Assembly: GCA_949283445.1 (NCBI GenBank)
Contig: CASDTD010000016.1
Coordinates: 1-5,866, forward strand
Reading direction: 5' to 3'
DNA length: 5,866 bases
Source of the DNA: an uncultured Coriobacteriia bacterium
GTDB taxonomy: Bacteria > Actinomycetota > Coriobacteriia > Coriobacteriales > QAMH01
A program made the position numbers and the translations under genes. The notes under the pieces were generated by a model. The model was not told the DNA's origin and did no database searches. It worked only from the letters and a program-made list of their open reading frames with translations. This document shows, piece after piece, positions 1 through 5,866 of the stretch. Every line of letters begins with the position of its first letter. The first letter of the stretch is position 1.

Positions 1-1016
1 CCAAGAAATACGGCGTGGCCGTGAAATGCGCGACCATCACCCCCAACGCCGCGCGCATGGAGGAATACGACCTCAAGCAGATGTGGAAGAGCCCCAACGG
101 CACCATCCGCGCCCTGCTCGACGGCACGGTCTTTCGCGCCCCCATCACGGTCAAGGGCATCGAGCCCTACGTGCGCACCTGGAAAAAGCCCATCACCATC
201 GCGCGTCATGCCTACGGCGACGTTTACAAGAACACCGAGCTGCGCATCCCCGGCCCGGGCAAGGTGGAGCTCGTCTACACCGCCGCCGACGGGCATGAAG
301 AGCGCGCGCTCGTGCACGAGTACGCCGGCGCGGGCGTGGCGCAGGGCATGCACAACCTCGACGAGTCCATCGAGGGCTTCGCACGCAGCTGCTTTTCCTA
401 CGCGCTCGAAACCAAGCAGGACCTGTGGTTCGCCACGAAGGATACCATCTCGAAAATCTACGACCACCGCTTCAAAGACATATTCGCCGATATCTACGAG
501 GCCGAGTATAAAGAGCAGTTCGAGGCCGATGGCATCGAGTACTTCTACACGCTCATCGACGACGCCGTGGCGCGCGTCGTGCGCAGCGAGGGCGGCTTCA
601 TCTGGGCCTGCAAGAACTACGACGGCGACGTCATGAGCGACATGGTGTCCACCGCGTTCGGCTCGCTTGCCATGATGACCTCCGTGCTCGTCTCGCCCCA
701 CGGCTGGTGGGAATACGAGGCCGCGCACGGCACCGTGCAGCGCCACTATTACAAGCACCTCAAGGGCGAGGAGACCTCCACGAACTCAGTGGCGACGATC
801 TTCGCCTGGAGCGGCGCGTTGCGCAAGCGCGGGCAGCTCGACGGCAACGAGGCGCTTATGGCGTTCGCCGACAAGCTGGAGCGGGCCACCCTCAGCACCA
901 TCGAAGCCGGCGAGATGACCGGCGATCTGGCCGCCATCACCACGCTCGAGCATGTGACGAAGCTGAACACGCAAGACTTCATCGCGGCTATCGCGAAGCG
1001 CCTGCAGGCGATGTAG
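1..1016 (+). CDS. icd: NADP-dependent isocitrate dehydrogenase, eukaryotic (dimeric) type, 5' end missing
   Basis: Oxidatively decarboxylates isocitrate to 2-oxoglutarate with NADP in the cytoplasm, supplying 2-oxoglutarate for glutamate synthesis and NADPH. The reading frame is open from base 3 with no start codon before the left edge, so the GTG at 15 is an internal valine. The 337 visible residues align from memory with human IDH1 from about residue 65, so roughly 64 N-terminal residues lie outside. Active-site positions visible, fragment numbering with human equivalent: Arg36 (R100), Arg45 (R109), Arg68 (R132) in ARHAYGD, Tyr75 (Y139), Lys151 (K212), Asp186 (D252), Asp209 (D275) and Asp213 (D279). 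The NADP loop HGTVQRH (242-248), with the Arg-His pair that contacts the 2'-phosphate, is followed by STNS, supporting NADP rather than NAD use. The C-terminus is intact (TAG stop) and a terminator follows. The family call is very secure; exact subgroup is not. Confidence 0.96.
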   Translation, partial: KKYGVAVKCATITPNAARMEEYDLKQMWKSPNGTIRALLDGTVFRAPITVKGIEPYVRTWKKPITIARHAYGDVYKNTELRIPGPGKVELVYTAADGHEERALVHEYAGAGVAQGMHNLDESIEGFARSCFSYALETKQDLWFATKDTISKIYDHRFKDIFADIYEAEYKEQFEADGIEYFYTLIDDAVARVVRSEGGFIWACKNYDGDVMSDMVSTAFGSLAMMTSVLVSPHGWWEYEAAHGTVQRHYYKHLKGEETSTNSVATIFAWSGALRKRGQLDGNEALMAFADKLERATLSTIEAGEMTGDLAAITTLEHVTKLNTQDFIAAIAKRLQAM

Positions 1017-1047
1017 AGTAAACGGGCAAGTTCCGCACAAGCTGCAC

Positions 1048-1084
1048 AGCCGGTGCCCTCTCACGGGGTGCCGGCTTTTTGTTT
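1048..1084 (+). terminator. Intrinsic terminator of the isocitrate dehydrogenase gene
   Basis: The arms 1048-1059 and 1065-1076 pair along 12 positions (three of them G-T wobbles: 1054/1070, 1055/1069 and 1059/1065) around the 5-nt loop CTCAC. The hairpin is followed directly by TTTTGTTT. It lies 31 bases after the TAG stop. GC-rich stem, short loop and downstream T-run on the plus strand make a textbook Rho-independent terminator, which implies that this transcription unit ends here. Confidence 0.88.
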
Positions 1085-1120
1085 GCGGTCGCCTGAGAAA
1101 ACCGCCACGGCCGCAAACGA
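1079..1120. repeat. Inverted repeat overlapping the terminator T-tract
   Basis: GTTTGCGG at 1081-1088 is an exact reverse complement of CCGCAAAC at 1111-1118. The pairing can be extended outward by two pairs (T1080-G1119 wobble, T1079-A1120), with 22 bases between the inner arms. The left arm includes part of the T-run of the preceding terminator. No T-run follows on either strand, so it is not itself a standard terminator. It could be a second, stacked structure ending transcription from the convergent gene, or coincidence. Confidence 0.35.
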
Positions 1121-1133
1121 GGCAGGAAACGAC

Positions 1134-1166
1134 GAAGGCGCCAGACCCGTGCAGGCCAGCGCCTTC
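1134..1166 (-). terminator. Candidate terminator hairpin of the radical SAM gene
   Basis: GAAGGCGC at 1134-1141 pairs perfectly with GCGCCTTC at 1159-1166 around 17 bases. Read on the minus strand, the hairpin begins 51 bases after the radical SAM stop codon and is followed by GTCGTTTCC, a poor T-tract. An inner GGCC/GGTC pairing can shorten the loop. A smaller 6-bp dyad, GCAGGC/GCCTGC at 1189-1194/1201-1206, lies closer to the stop, also without a T-run. Stem strength and location suggest transcription end or mRNA 3'-end protection; the weak T-tract keeps confidence low. Confidence 0.35.
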
Positions 1167-1217
1167 TCTTCTCAAGTTATGACAATCCGCAGGCACGAAC
1201 GCCTGCAAAAGCAAGCA

Positions 1218-2567
1218 TTAGTGCGTGAATTCCGCGACGTGGTGGTCTTGTTCCCACAGCTTCTCTGCCGTGGGGATCCAATTCTTCGCGTACTCGTCGC
1301 AGCGTGCGCACAGCATCTCGGCCGTCTCCTCGCCCTCCAAGTTGGAAGAATGCGCGCCGGTCTTCTTGATGATGTCGCGCAGCAGCTCCGGGTTTTCCAA
1401 CATGGGGCAGGGCCTGAGCATGTTGTCGTTGAACGGCTGCCCGTCGTGATAGGCCATGAACAGCGGGTTTTGCAGCGCCTGCAGCAAGCTGACCTCGTGG
1501 ATGTTGGAATCGCTGAAGTGGATGAACACGCAGGGGTCCACGTCGCCGTTGGCGTTGATGTGCAGGTAGCGGCGCCCGCCGGCGATGCAGCCCTGCACGT
1601 ACTGGCCGTCGTTTTGGAAGTCCATCGGGAAGATGGGCTTAGTCTCGCGGAACTTGCGGATCCTGTGGTACATGCCCTCACGCTGCTCCGGCGTGCACAT
1701 GAGGTGCTCGTTGGCATCGGAGCCGACGGGCATGTAATGGAAGTACCAGATGAACAGCGCGCCCCAGCTGATGATGTCGTCCATGTACTGTTCGCTGGAG
1801 ACAGCCTCGTAGTTTTCCGAGGTGTAGCAGCAGGAGATGCCGAAGGGCAGGCCCTTGCTCTTCAGCAGGCGCATGGCGTTGTCGATGTGCTCGTAGACAC
1901 CCTCGCCACGGCGGAAGTCCGTGGTCTCCATGTTGCCTTCCTGGCTGATGGCGGGAATGAAGTTCTTGACGCGCAGCATGTCGTCGGCGAACTGCTCGTC
2001 GATAAGCGTCGCGTTCGTGAAGCACAGGAAGATGCAGTCGTCGTGCTTTTCGCACAGGCGGATGAGGTCGGCCTTGCGCACCAGCGGCTCGCCGCCCGTG
2101 TAGATGTACATGTAGACGCCGAGCTCTTTGCCCTGGCGGATAATGTCGTCGATGTCCTCGTAACTCAAGTTGAGCTTGTTGCCGTAATCGGCCGCCCAGC
2201 AGCCCTTGCAGTGCAGATTGCAAGCAGACGTCGGGTCGAGCAAGATGGCCCACGGAATGTTGCAGCCGTACTTTTCGCGCAGCTCGATCTGCTTGCCGAA
2301 CCCCTTGACGTTGACGTTGACGAAGAAGTTGGTGATGATCGTGTCCAGAACATCCGGGTCGAGGTCTTTCAGCGCGCGCATCACGAGCTGATAGACGTTC
2401 GATTCGGGGTTGCCCATGCGCTCGTCGATGGCTTTGACCTGGGAGGGAAAGAGCTTCTTCCCGAACGTGTCGATGAGCTTCACCAGACGCGGAATGGCCT
2501 TATCGGGGTTCGAGTGCACCATCTTGAGAATGGCGCGGATCCCGGCTTCTGTGAGTTCCTCTTTCAT
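1218..2567 (-). CDS. Radical SAM protein with SPASM-like C-terminal cluster, substrate unknown
   Basis: A 449-residue cytoplasmic enzyme predicted to cleave S-adenosylmethionine at a [4Fe-4S] cluster and start radical chemistry on an unknown substrate. Residues 1-105 form a probably helical N-terminal region without recognised motif. The radical SAM core begins near 106: Cys116, Cys120 and Cys123 make the CxxxCxxC motif (CNLHCKGC), and TGGEP at 157-161 is the SAM-binding GGE motif. Cys327 and Cys346 bracket a SPASM/twitch-like segment (CIAGG...NANGDVDPC); with Cys387, Cys420 and Cys423 (LCARC) they could hold one or two auxiliary clusters. Start: the ATG at 2567 has an AGGAAAG 8 bases upstream; the frame stays open to 2858, but that extension has intergenic composition. 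I recall close homologues of full length in anaerobic Firmicutes and Coriobacteriia, all without assigned function. No precursor peptide or transporter gene is adjacent, so peptide maturation is not supported by context. It is transcribed divergently from the helicase gene. Confidence 0.93.
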   Translation of the reverse strand: MKEELTEAGIRAILKMVHSNPDKAIPRLVKLIDTFGKKLFPSQVKAIDERMGNPESNVYQLVMRALKDLDPDVLDTIITNFFVNVNVKGFGKQIELREKYGCNIPWAILLDPTSACNLHCKGCWAADYGNKLNLSYEDIDDIIRQGKELGVYMYIYTGGEPLVRKADLIRLCEKHDDCIFLCFTNATLIDEQFADDMLRVKNFIPAISQEGNMETTDFRRGEGVYEHIDNAMRLLKSKGLPFGISCCYTSENYEAVSSEQYMDDIISWGALFIWYFHYMPVGSDANEHLMCTPEQREGMYHRIRKFRETKPIFPMDFQNDGQYVQGCIAGGRRYLHINANGDVDPCVFIHFSDSNIHEVSLLQALQNPLFMAYHDGQPFNDNMLRPCPMLENPELLRDIIKKTGAHSSNLEGEETAEMLCARCDEYAKNWIPTAEKLWEQDHHVAEFTH

Positions 2568-2570
2568 GAG

Positions 2571-2582
2571 TCCTACTTTCCT
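2571..2582 (-). promoter_or_regulatory. Ribosome binding site fixing the radical SAM start
   Basis: On the minus strand AGGAAAG (2576-2582) lies 8 bases before the ATG at 2567-2565. A second AGGA (2571-2574) is only 3 bases away. The first has ideal Shine-Dalgarno spacing and decides in favour of this ATG over upstream in-frame codons. Confidence 0.65.
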
Positions 2583-2668
2583 GTTCGCGTTACTGCCGAG
2601 GCTAAGGAGGCGGCGCGGCCAGCTTGTCCAGACAGCAAAGCAGTTCCCCAATCTATTGTCTGCTGCGT

Positions 2669-2696
2669 AAAATAGCATACATCTGTCTGCAAACAA
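2669..2696 (-). promoter_or_regulatory. Candidate promoter of the radical SAM gene
   Basis: Read on the minus strand: TTGTTT (2696-2691) as -35, a 16-base spacer, then TATTTT (2674-2669) as -10, preceded by TGC, which makes an extended -10. Transcription would start near 2662, giving a leader of about 95 bases. This leader carries the arms CAGACA/TGTCTG at 2629-2634/2657-2662, which could pair. The match to consensus is moderate and rests on inspection only. Confidence 0.4.
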
Positions 2697-2756
2697 CAAC
2701 CCAACCAGGCAAGTGTTGCTTATTTGACATTCTTCGGCGCAACTATGCTGCAAATG

Positions 2757-2781
2757 TTTGTCATGCTTTGTCGCTGACAAC
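2757..2781. repeat. TTTGTC direct repeat with inverted GACAA: possible operator
   Basis: TTTGTC occurs at 2757-2762 and again at 2767-2772, one helical turn (10 bases) apart. The second copy forms an inverted repeat with GACAA at 2776-2780 (TTGTC-GCT-GACAA). Evenly phased half-sites of this sort often bind a regulator. TTGTC also recurs at 2624-2628 and 2656-2660 in the same intergenic region. No regulator gene is visible in the window, so the assignment is speculative. Confidence 0.3.
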
Positions 2782-2877
2782 ACAATCGGGCGAAAAACGA
2801 CCTGGAGACTGGCACGCTGAAACGCCGCTGCACGCGAAAATACGCGCCCGCCGTCCAACTGATGTCACACCACGCGT

Positions 2878-2883
2878 TATGAT
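2878..2883 (+). promoter_or_regulatory. Candidate -10 element for a leaderless helicase transcript
   Basis: TATGAT matches the -10 consensus TATAAT at five of six positions. Seven bases (GGTGCGC) separate it from the ATG at 2891, so a transcript from it would begin at or next to the A of that ATG. No good -35 is seen 16-18 bases upstream, and no Shine-Dalgarno precedes any of the possible starts at 2879, 2882, 2885 or 2891. Leaderless genes with -10-only promoters are common in Actinobacteria, which makes this plausible. Confidence 0.45.
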
Positions 2884-2890
2884 GGTGCGC

Positions 2891-5524
2891 ATGACTGAAC
2901 AAGACACCACACAACAAACCCCCGGCACCGAGGCCGACCCGTTCGCACCGGGCTCGCTGGGTGCCTACATCCCCTGGCCCGACGACCCGGAAAGCTGGCC
3001 CGACATCGACCCGGAAGAGGCACTCGAGCTCTTCTTGGAATGGACGGCACGTCGCGGCATAGAGCTGTGGCCCCATCAGGAAGACGCCGCGTTGGCGCTG
3101 GCAGCAGGCGACCACGTCATCTTGGGCACGCCCACCGGCTCGGGCAAATCGCTCGTCGCGCAGTGGCTGTGTTTTCTGGCCATCTGCACCGACCGGCGCG
3201 CCTACTACACCGCCCCCATCAAGGCGCTGGTGAGCGAGAAGTTCTTTGACCTGGTCGATGTGCTGGGACGCGACAACGTCGGGATGATCACAGGCGACAC
3301 GCACATCAACACGGCTGCGCCCGTCATCTGCTGCACCGCCGAGATCTTGGCAAACCAGGCCCTCCGCGAGGGCGACGAGGCCGACGTGGGCTGCGTCGCT
3401 ATGGATGAGTTCCACTACTTCGCCGACCCCGACCGCGGCTGGGCATGGCAGGTCCCGCTGCTCACGCTGCCGCACACCCAGTTCATGCTCATGAGCGCGA
3501 CGCTCGGCGACGTGTCCCAGATTGCCGACGCCCTGCGCGAGCGCACGGGCAACGAGGTCGACCAGGTGACAGACGCGCCGCGCCCGGTTCCGCTCGCCTA
3601 CGAATACGTCGACACCGCCCTTGAGGGAACGGTCGAGCTCGCGCTTCGTCGCGGCGAGGCGCCGCTTTACATCGTGCATTTCTCACAAGACGCAGCCCTT
3701 GCCACGGCAAGCTCGCTCGCCAACTTCGGCATCGCCACCAAAGAGCAGCGCGAGGCGATCAAGGAGGCGGCAAAGGGCACGCGCTTCACCACGGCGTTCG
3801 GCAAGATCTTGAAGCGCCTGATCGGATGCGGCGTGGGCGTGCACCATGCCGGAATGCTGCCTCGCTACCGCCTGCTTGTCGAACGGCTGGCGCAGCAGGG
3901 CCTGCTTCCCGTCATCTGCGGCACCGACACCTTGGGCGTGGGCATCAACGTTCCCATCCACACAGTGGTGCTTACCGCGCTCACCAAGTTCGACGGCCAC
4001 CGCATGCGCCGCCTGCGCGCCCGCGAATTCCATCAGATCGCCGGTCGCGCGGGGCGTGCGGGATTCGATTCCGAGGGCATGGTGATCGCCGAGGCCCCCG
4101 AACACGAAATCGAGAACGCCAAGCTCGTCGCAAAGGCCGGAGATGACCCCAAGAAACTGCGCAAACTCAAAAAGAAGAAGCCGCCCGAGGGCTTTGTCAC
4201 CTGGAACAAGCAGACCTTCGAACGCCTCATCGAGGCCGCGCCCGAGACGCTCAAGCCGCGCCTGCGCATCACCCATTCCATGGTGCTCTCCATGGTTGAG
4301 CAGGGAGGCGACGCCCGCGAGCACGTCCACGAGCTCATCGCGGCGAGCCTGCAGACCCCGGAGGAGAAGCTGCGCCTCGAAGAGCGTGCCGACGAGATCT
4401 TCGCCACGCTCATAGATTCGGGCGTCGTGGTGCGAACCCAGGTGCCGCCTGCGCCGGACGCGCCGGACGACGCCGAAGAGGAATGGGACTACGCGCTCAC
4501 CGTCGACCTGCCCGAAGACTTTGCCCTCGACCAGCCGCTCTCGCCGTTCCTGCTGGCAGCGCTCGAGCTTCTGGACCCCGAAAGCGAGACCTACACCATG
4601 GACCTCATCTCCATGGTCGAAGCGACGCTGGAAGACCCCAAACAAGTCCTGCGCGCCCAAGAGCGCGCCGAGCGCGACCGCGCCATGGCGGCCATGAAGG
4701 CCGACGGGGTCGACTATGAGGAGCGCCTGGAGCGCATCGCCGACGTCACGTACCCAAAGCCGCTTGAAGACGAGCTTGAAGCGGCATTTGCCCAATATTG
4801 CGAGAAGGTGCCATGGGCGAACGACTACGAGCTCTCTCCGAAATCGGTGCTTCGCGACATGCTGGAAACCGCATCCGATTTCAAGGGCTACATACAGCGC
4901 TACAAGATCGCCCGGTCGGAGGGCATCCTGCTGCGCTATCTCGCCGAAGCGTTTCGCTCGCTGGACCGCACGGTGCCCGCATCAAAGCGCAACGACCAGC
5001 TGAACGACATCATCTCGTGGCTCGGCTTCGTCGTGCGCTCCGTTGACTCGAGCCTGGTCGACGAGTGGGCGGCGGCAGGAGACCCCGCCGCCCTCGATGC
5101 CGCCCCGCCCCAAGGCGCCGATGTGGTGGTCTCGGACCGCCGCGGCATGACCCTGTTGGTGCGAAACGCCCTTTTCTTACGCGTAAGGCTGGCGGCACGC
5201 GGCCGAACCGAAGACCTCGGCGACCTCGACGAGACGTGGGGCATGACCGAGGTGCGCTGGTCGCGCGCGCTCGACGCGTTCCACGATGCGCACGAAGAGA
5301 TTCTCACCGACGGCGATGCGCGCTCGGCGGCGTTCCTCTCTATTGACGAGAGCGACGAGCAGAGCGGCCACGTGTGGCACGTGCACCAAATCTTCCGCGA
5401 CAACGACGACGACCACGACTTCGGCATCATGGCAGACGTCGACCTGGACGCCACGCAGGAGGAGAGCGAGGCCGTGTTCAAGAACTATCGCGTCGGCTTC
5501 TTCGAGGAGATCAACGAGGGGTGA
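2891..5524 (+). CDS. Ski2-like DExH-box helicase with DUF3516 C-terminal region
   Basis: An 877-residue superfamily 2 ATP-dependent helicase, probably acting on RNA or structured nucleic acid in the cytoplasm; the substrate is unknown. Domain 1: WPHQ (60-63), Walker A TPTGSGKS (80-87, Lys86), motif Ia TAPIKAL (107-113), CTAEIL (148-153), DEFH Walker B (172-175) and motif III SATLGD (202-207). Domain 2: VHHAGMLP (317-324), motif V GTDTLGVGIN (344-353) and motif VI HQIAGRAGRAG (381-391), with both arginine fingers present. From about residue 415 to the end lies the region known as DUF3516, opening with a lysine-rich stretch (421-430) and PPEGFVTW (431-438), and ending in an acidic tail. Domain order and length fit the actinobacterial helicase-DUF3516 family. 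Start: the ATG at 2891 is preferred because a TATGAT lies 7 bases upstream; ATGs at 2879 and 2882 or GTG at 2885 would add 2-4 residues, and an upstream TTG at 2624 would translate intergenic sequence. All catalytic motifs are intact. Confidence 0.93.
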   Translation: MTEQDTTQQTPGTEADPFAPGSLGAYIPWPDDPESWPDIDPEEALELFLEWTARRGIELWPHQEDAALALAAGDHVILGTPTGSGKSLVAQWLCFLAICTDRRAYYTAPIKALVSEKFFDLVDVLGRDNVGMITGDTHINTAAPVICCTAEILANQALREGDEADVGCVAMDEFHYFADPDRGWAWQVPLLTLPHTQFMLMSATLGDVSQIADALRERTGNEVDQVTDAPRPVPLAYEYVDTALEGTVELALRRGEAPLYIVHFSQDAALATASSLANFGIATKEQREAIKEAAKGTRFTTAFGKILKRLIGCGVGVHHAGMLPRYRLLVERLAQQGLLPVICGTDTLGVGINVPIHTVVLTALTKFDGHRMRRLRAREFHQIAGRAGRAGFDSEGMVIAEAPEHEIENAKLVAKAGDDPKKLRKLKKKKPPEGFVTWNKQTFERLIEAAPETLKPRLRITHSMVLSMVEQGGDAREHVHELIAASLQTPEEKLRLEERADEIFATLIDSGVVVRTQVPPAPDAPDDAEEEWDYALTVDLPEDFALDQPLSPFLLAALELLDPESETYTMDLISMVEATLEDPKQVLRAQERAERDRAMAAMKADGVDYEERLERIADVTYPKPLEDELEAAFAQYCEKVPWANDYELSPKSVLRDMLETASDFKGYIQRYKIARSEGILLRYLAEAFRSLDRTVPASKRNDQLNDIISWLGFVVRSVDSSLVDEWAAAGDPAALDAAPPQGADVVVSDRRGMTLLVRNALFLRVRLAARGRTEDLGDLDETWGMTEVRWSRALDAFHDAHEEILTDGDARSAAFLSIDESDEQSGHVWHVHQIFRDNDDDHDFGIMADVDLDATQEESEAVFKNYRVGFFEEINEG

Positions 5525-5618
5525 CGCATGCGGGCGAGAGACGAGGCGTCAAGACGAAACGCGGCCGAGCCCCTCGCCTGCCGGCAGCAATGAACAAGGC
5601 GGTCGGCAAGATCCTGCA

Positions 5619-5649
5619 CGACCCCACGCGAAACGTTCGCGTGGGGTCG
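5619..5649. terminator. Perfect 14-bp hairpin between convergent genes, probable bidirectional terminator
   Basis: CGACCCCACGCGAA (5619-5632) is an exact reverse complement of 5636-5649, with a 3-base loop ACG. It sits 94 bases after the helicase stop and 15 bases after the stop of the convergent ferredoxin-type gene. Neither strand has a following T-run, so it departs from the classical intrinsic form. Its position between two converging genes still suggests a shared transcript end or a 3'-end stabiliser. Confidence 0.55.
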
Positions 5650-5664
5650 ACTGAGCGCGCGTCC

Positions 5665-5866
5665 CTACAGGGAGAACCAAGACTCCTGCCGCGCCGCACA
5701 CCTCTGAGCAAAGGCATCGCGTGCCGCCTGAAGCTCCGCGCCTCCCCCGATGGAGCGTGCGCCCTCGGGACACACCGCGACGCAGCGGAAGCACGAGACG
5801 CAGAGCCCGGCGTCGGTCGCGGCGGCGTCTGCAATGGTGATGGCTCCTGTGGGGCAGGCACGCGCG
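5665..5866 (-). CDS. C-terminal part of a 2x[4Fe-4S] ferredoxin-type protein
   Basis: The frame runs from the right edge to a TAG at 5667-5665; 66 residues are visible and the start lies outside. The fragment opens with ACPTGAI, where Cys4-Pro5 is the typical last ligand of a first cluster motif. It continues with Cys22, Cys25, Cys28 and Cys32-Pro33 in a full CxxCxxCxxxCP (CVSCFRCVAVCP). This pattern marks a bacterial dicluster ferredoxin fold, carrying electrons at low potential. After the motif comes a 33-residue tail, with AELQAARDAFAQRC and ending in QESWFSL. That tail reminds me of flavodoxin-ferredoxin fusion proteins of the EFR1 kind, whose C-termini carry a similar helix and a short RKENELF-like end. 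A stand-alone ferredoxin or another fusion is equally possible until the upstream part is seen. It converges on the helicase gene. Confidence 0.85.
   Translation of the reverse strand, partial: ARACPTGAITIADAAATDAGLCVSCFRCVAVCPEGARSIGGGAELQAARDAFAQRCAARQESWFSL

Larger units (their letters stand above)
2568..2890. other. Divergent intergenic region between the radical SAM and helicase genes
   Basis: These 323 bases separate two divergently transcribed genes and are visibly richer in A and T than the flanks, especially 2640-2800. They contain a candidate promoter for each gene and several TTGTC/GACAA half-sites, described separately. A perfect -35 hexamer TTGACA occurs at 2724-2729 on the plus strand, but the nearest -10-like hexamer, TATGCT at 2744, is only 14 bases away, so I do not call a promoter there. 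AAGGAGG at 2604-2610 on the plus strand has no start codon at a suitable distance. No RNA gene or convincing small reading frame is seen. Confidence 0.7.

Noticed and set aside
1053..2675. A 540-codon open frame on the plus strand covering the whole radical SAM gene
   Set aside because: It is exactly antisense to a gene with intact catalytic motifs, its product is a valine/alanine/aspartate-rich string without recognisable motifs, and long antisense frames are expected in GC-rich coding DNA with strong third-position bias.
2724..2749. Plus-strand promoter TTGACA ... TATGCT
   Set aside because: The -35 is perfect, but the spacer is only 14 bases; at 17 bases the hexamer is GCTGCA, which is no -10. 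It may still be a regulatory site.
2624..2890. N-terminal extension of the helicase from the TTG at 2624, with AAGGAGG at 2604-2610 upstream
   Set aside because: The spacing of 13 bases is too long for efficient initiation. The extension would encode cysteine- and threonine-rich sequence of intergenic composition across the divergent promoter region, and family members begin near the later ATG.
2720..4795. Long minus-strand frames (319 and 370 codons) opposite the helicase gene
   Set aside because: Same codon-bias shadow effect. No motif, no ribosome binding site that I trust, and the plus-strand frame carries all SF2 helicase motifs.
5578..5587. Perfect palindrome CTGCCGGCAG
   Set aside because: Short, GC-rich and isolated. 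A 10-base palindrome is not remarkable in this composition and no repeated copy was noticed nearby.
5511..5861. A 116-codon minus-strand frame overlapping the ferredoxin-type fragment
   Set aside because: It is in a different frame from the CxxCxxCxxxCP-coding frame, is arginine/proline/serine-rich without motifs, and overlaps the end of the helicase gene and the hairpin.
1..5866. Search for CRISPR arrays, transposases, toxin-antitoxin pairs, tRNA or rRNA genes
   Set aside because: I found no regularly spaced repeats, terminal inverted repeats with a transposase, tRNA cloverleaf or rRNA-like stretch. The window reads as ordinary chromosomal genes.

Overview
The window is GC-rich bacterial chromosome with four protein-coding genes: two complete ones in the middle and one cut off at each edge. 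The combination suggests an anaerobic actinobacterium, perhaps of the Coriobacteriia/Eggerthellales type. The evidence is a helicase with the DUF3516 tail known mainly from Actinobacteria, an oxygen-sensitive-looking radical SAM/SPASM protein of a kind I associate with anaerobic Firmicutes and Coriobacteriia, and a double-cluster ferredoxin. This placement is inferred from protein family recall; no database search was run.

Layout: (1) positions 1-1016, plus strand, the C-terminal five-sixths of a dimeric, eukaryotic-type NADP isocitrate dehydrogenase, followed by a strong intrinsic terminator; (2) 1017-1217, a short convergent spacer holding several dyads; (3) 1218-2567, minus strand, a complete radical SAM protein with a C-terminal SPASM-like cysteine set and unknown substrate; (4) 2568-2890, an AT-richer divergent intergenic region with a candidate promoter for each flanking gene and a group of TTGTC/GACAA half-sites; (5) 2891-5524, plus strand, a complete Ski2-like DExH helicase with DUF3516, probably translated from a leaderless or nearly leaderless mRNA; (6) 5525-5664, a convergent spacer with a perfect 14-bp hairpin; (7) 5665-5866, minus strand, the C-terminal end of a 2x[4Fe-4S] ferredoxin-type protein, entering from the right edge.

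The genes alternate in strand, so no two form an operon here. Each looks like its own transcription unit, or the edge of one. They do not obviously share a pathway: central carbon metabolism, an unknown radical modification, nucleic acid remodelling and electron transfer. I see no mobile element, CRISPR array, tRNA or rRNA, and no clear sign of a defence or other multi-gene novel system. The least described parts are the radical SAM protein's substrate, the DUF3516 half of the helicase, and the start architecture of the helicase gene.
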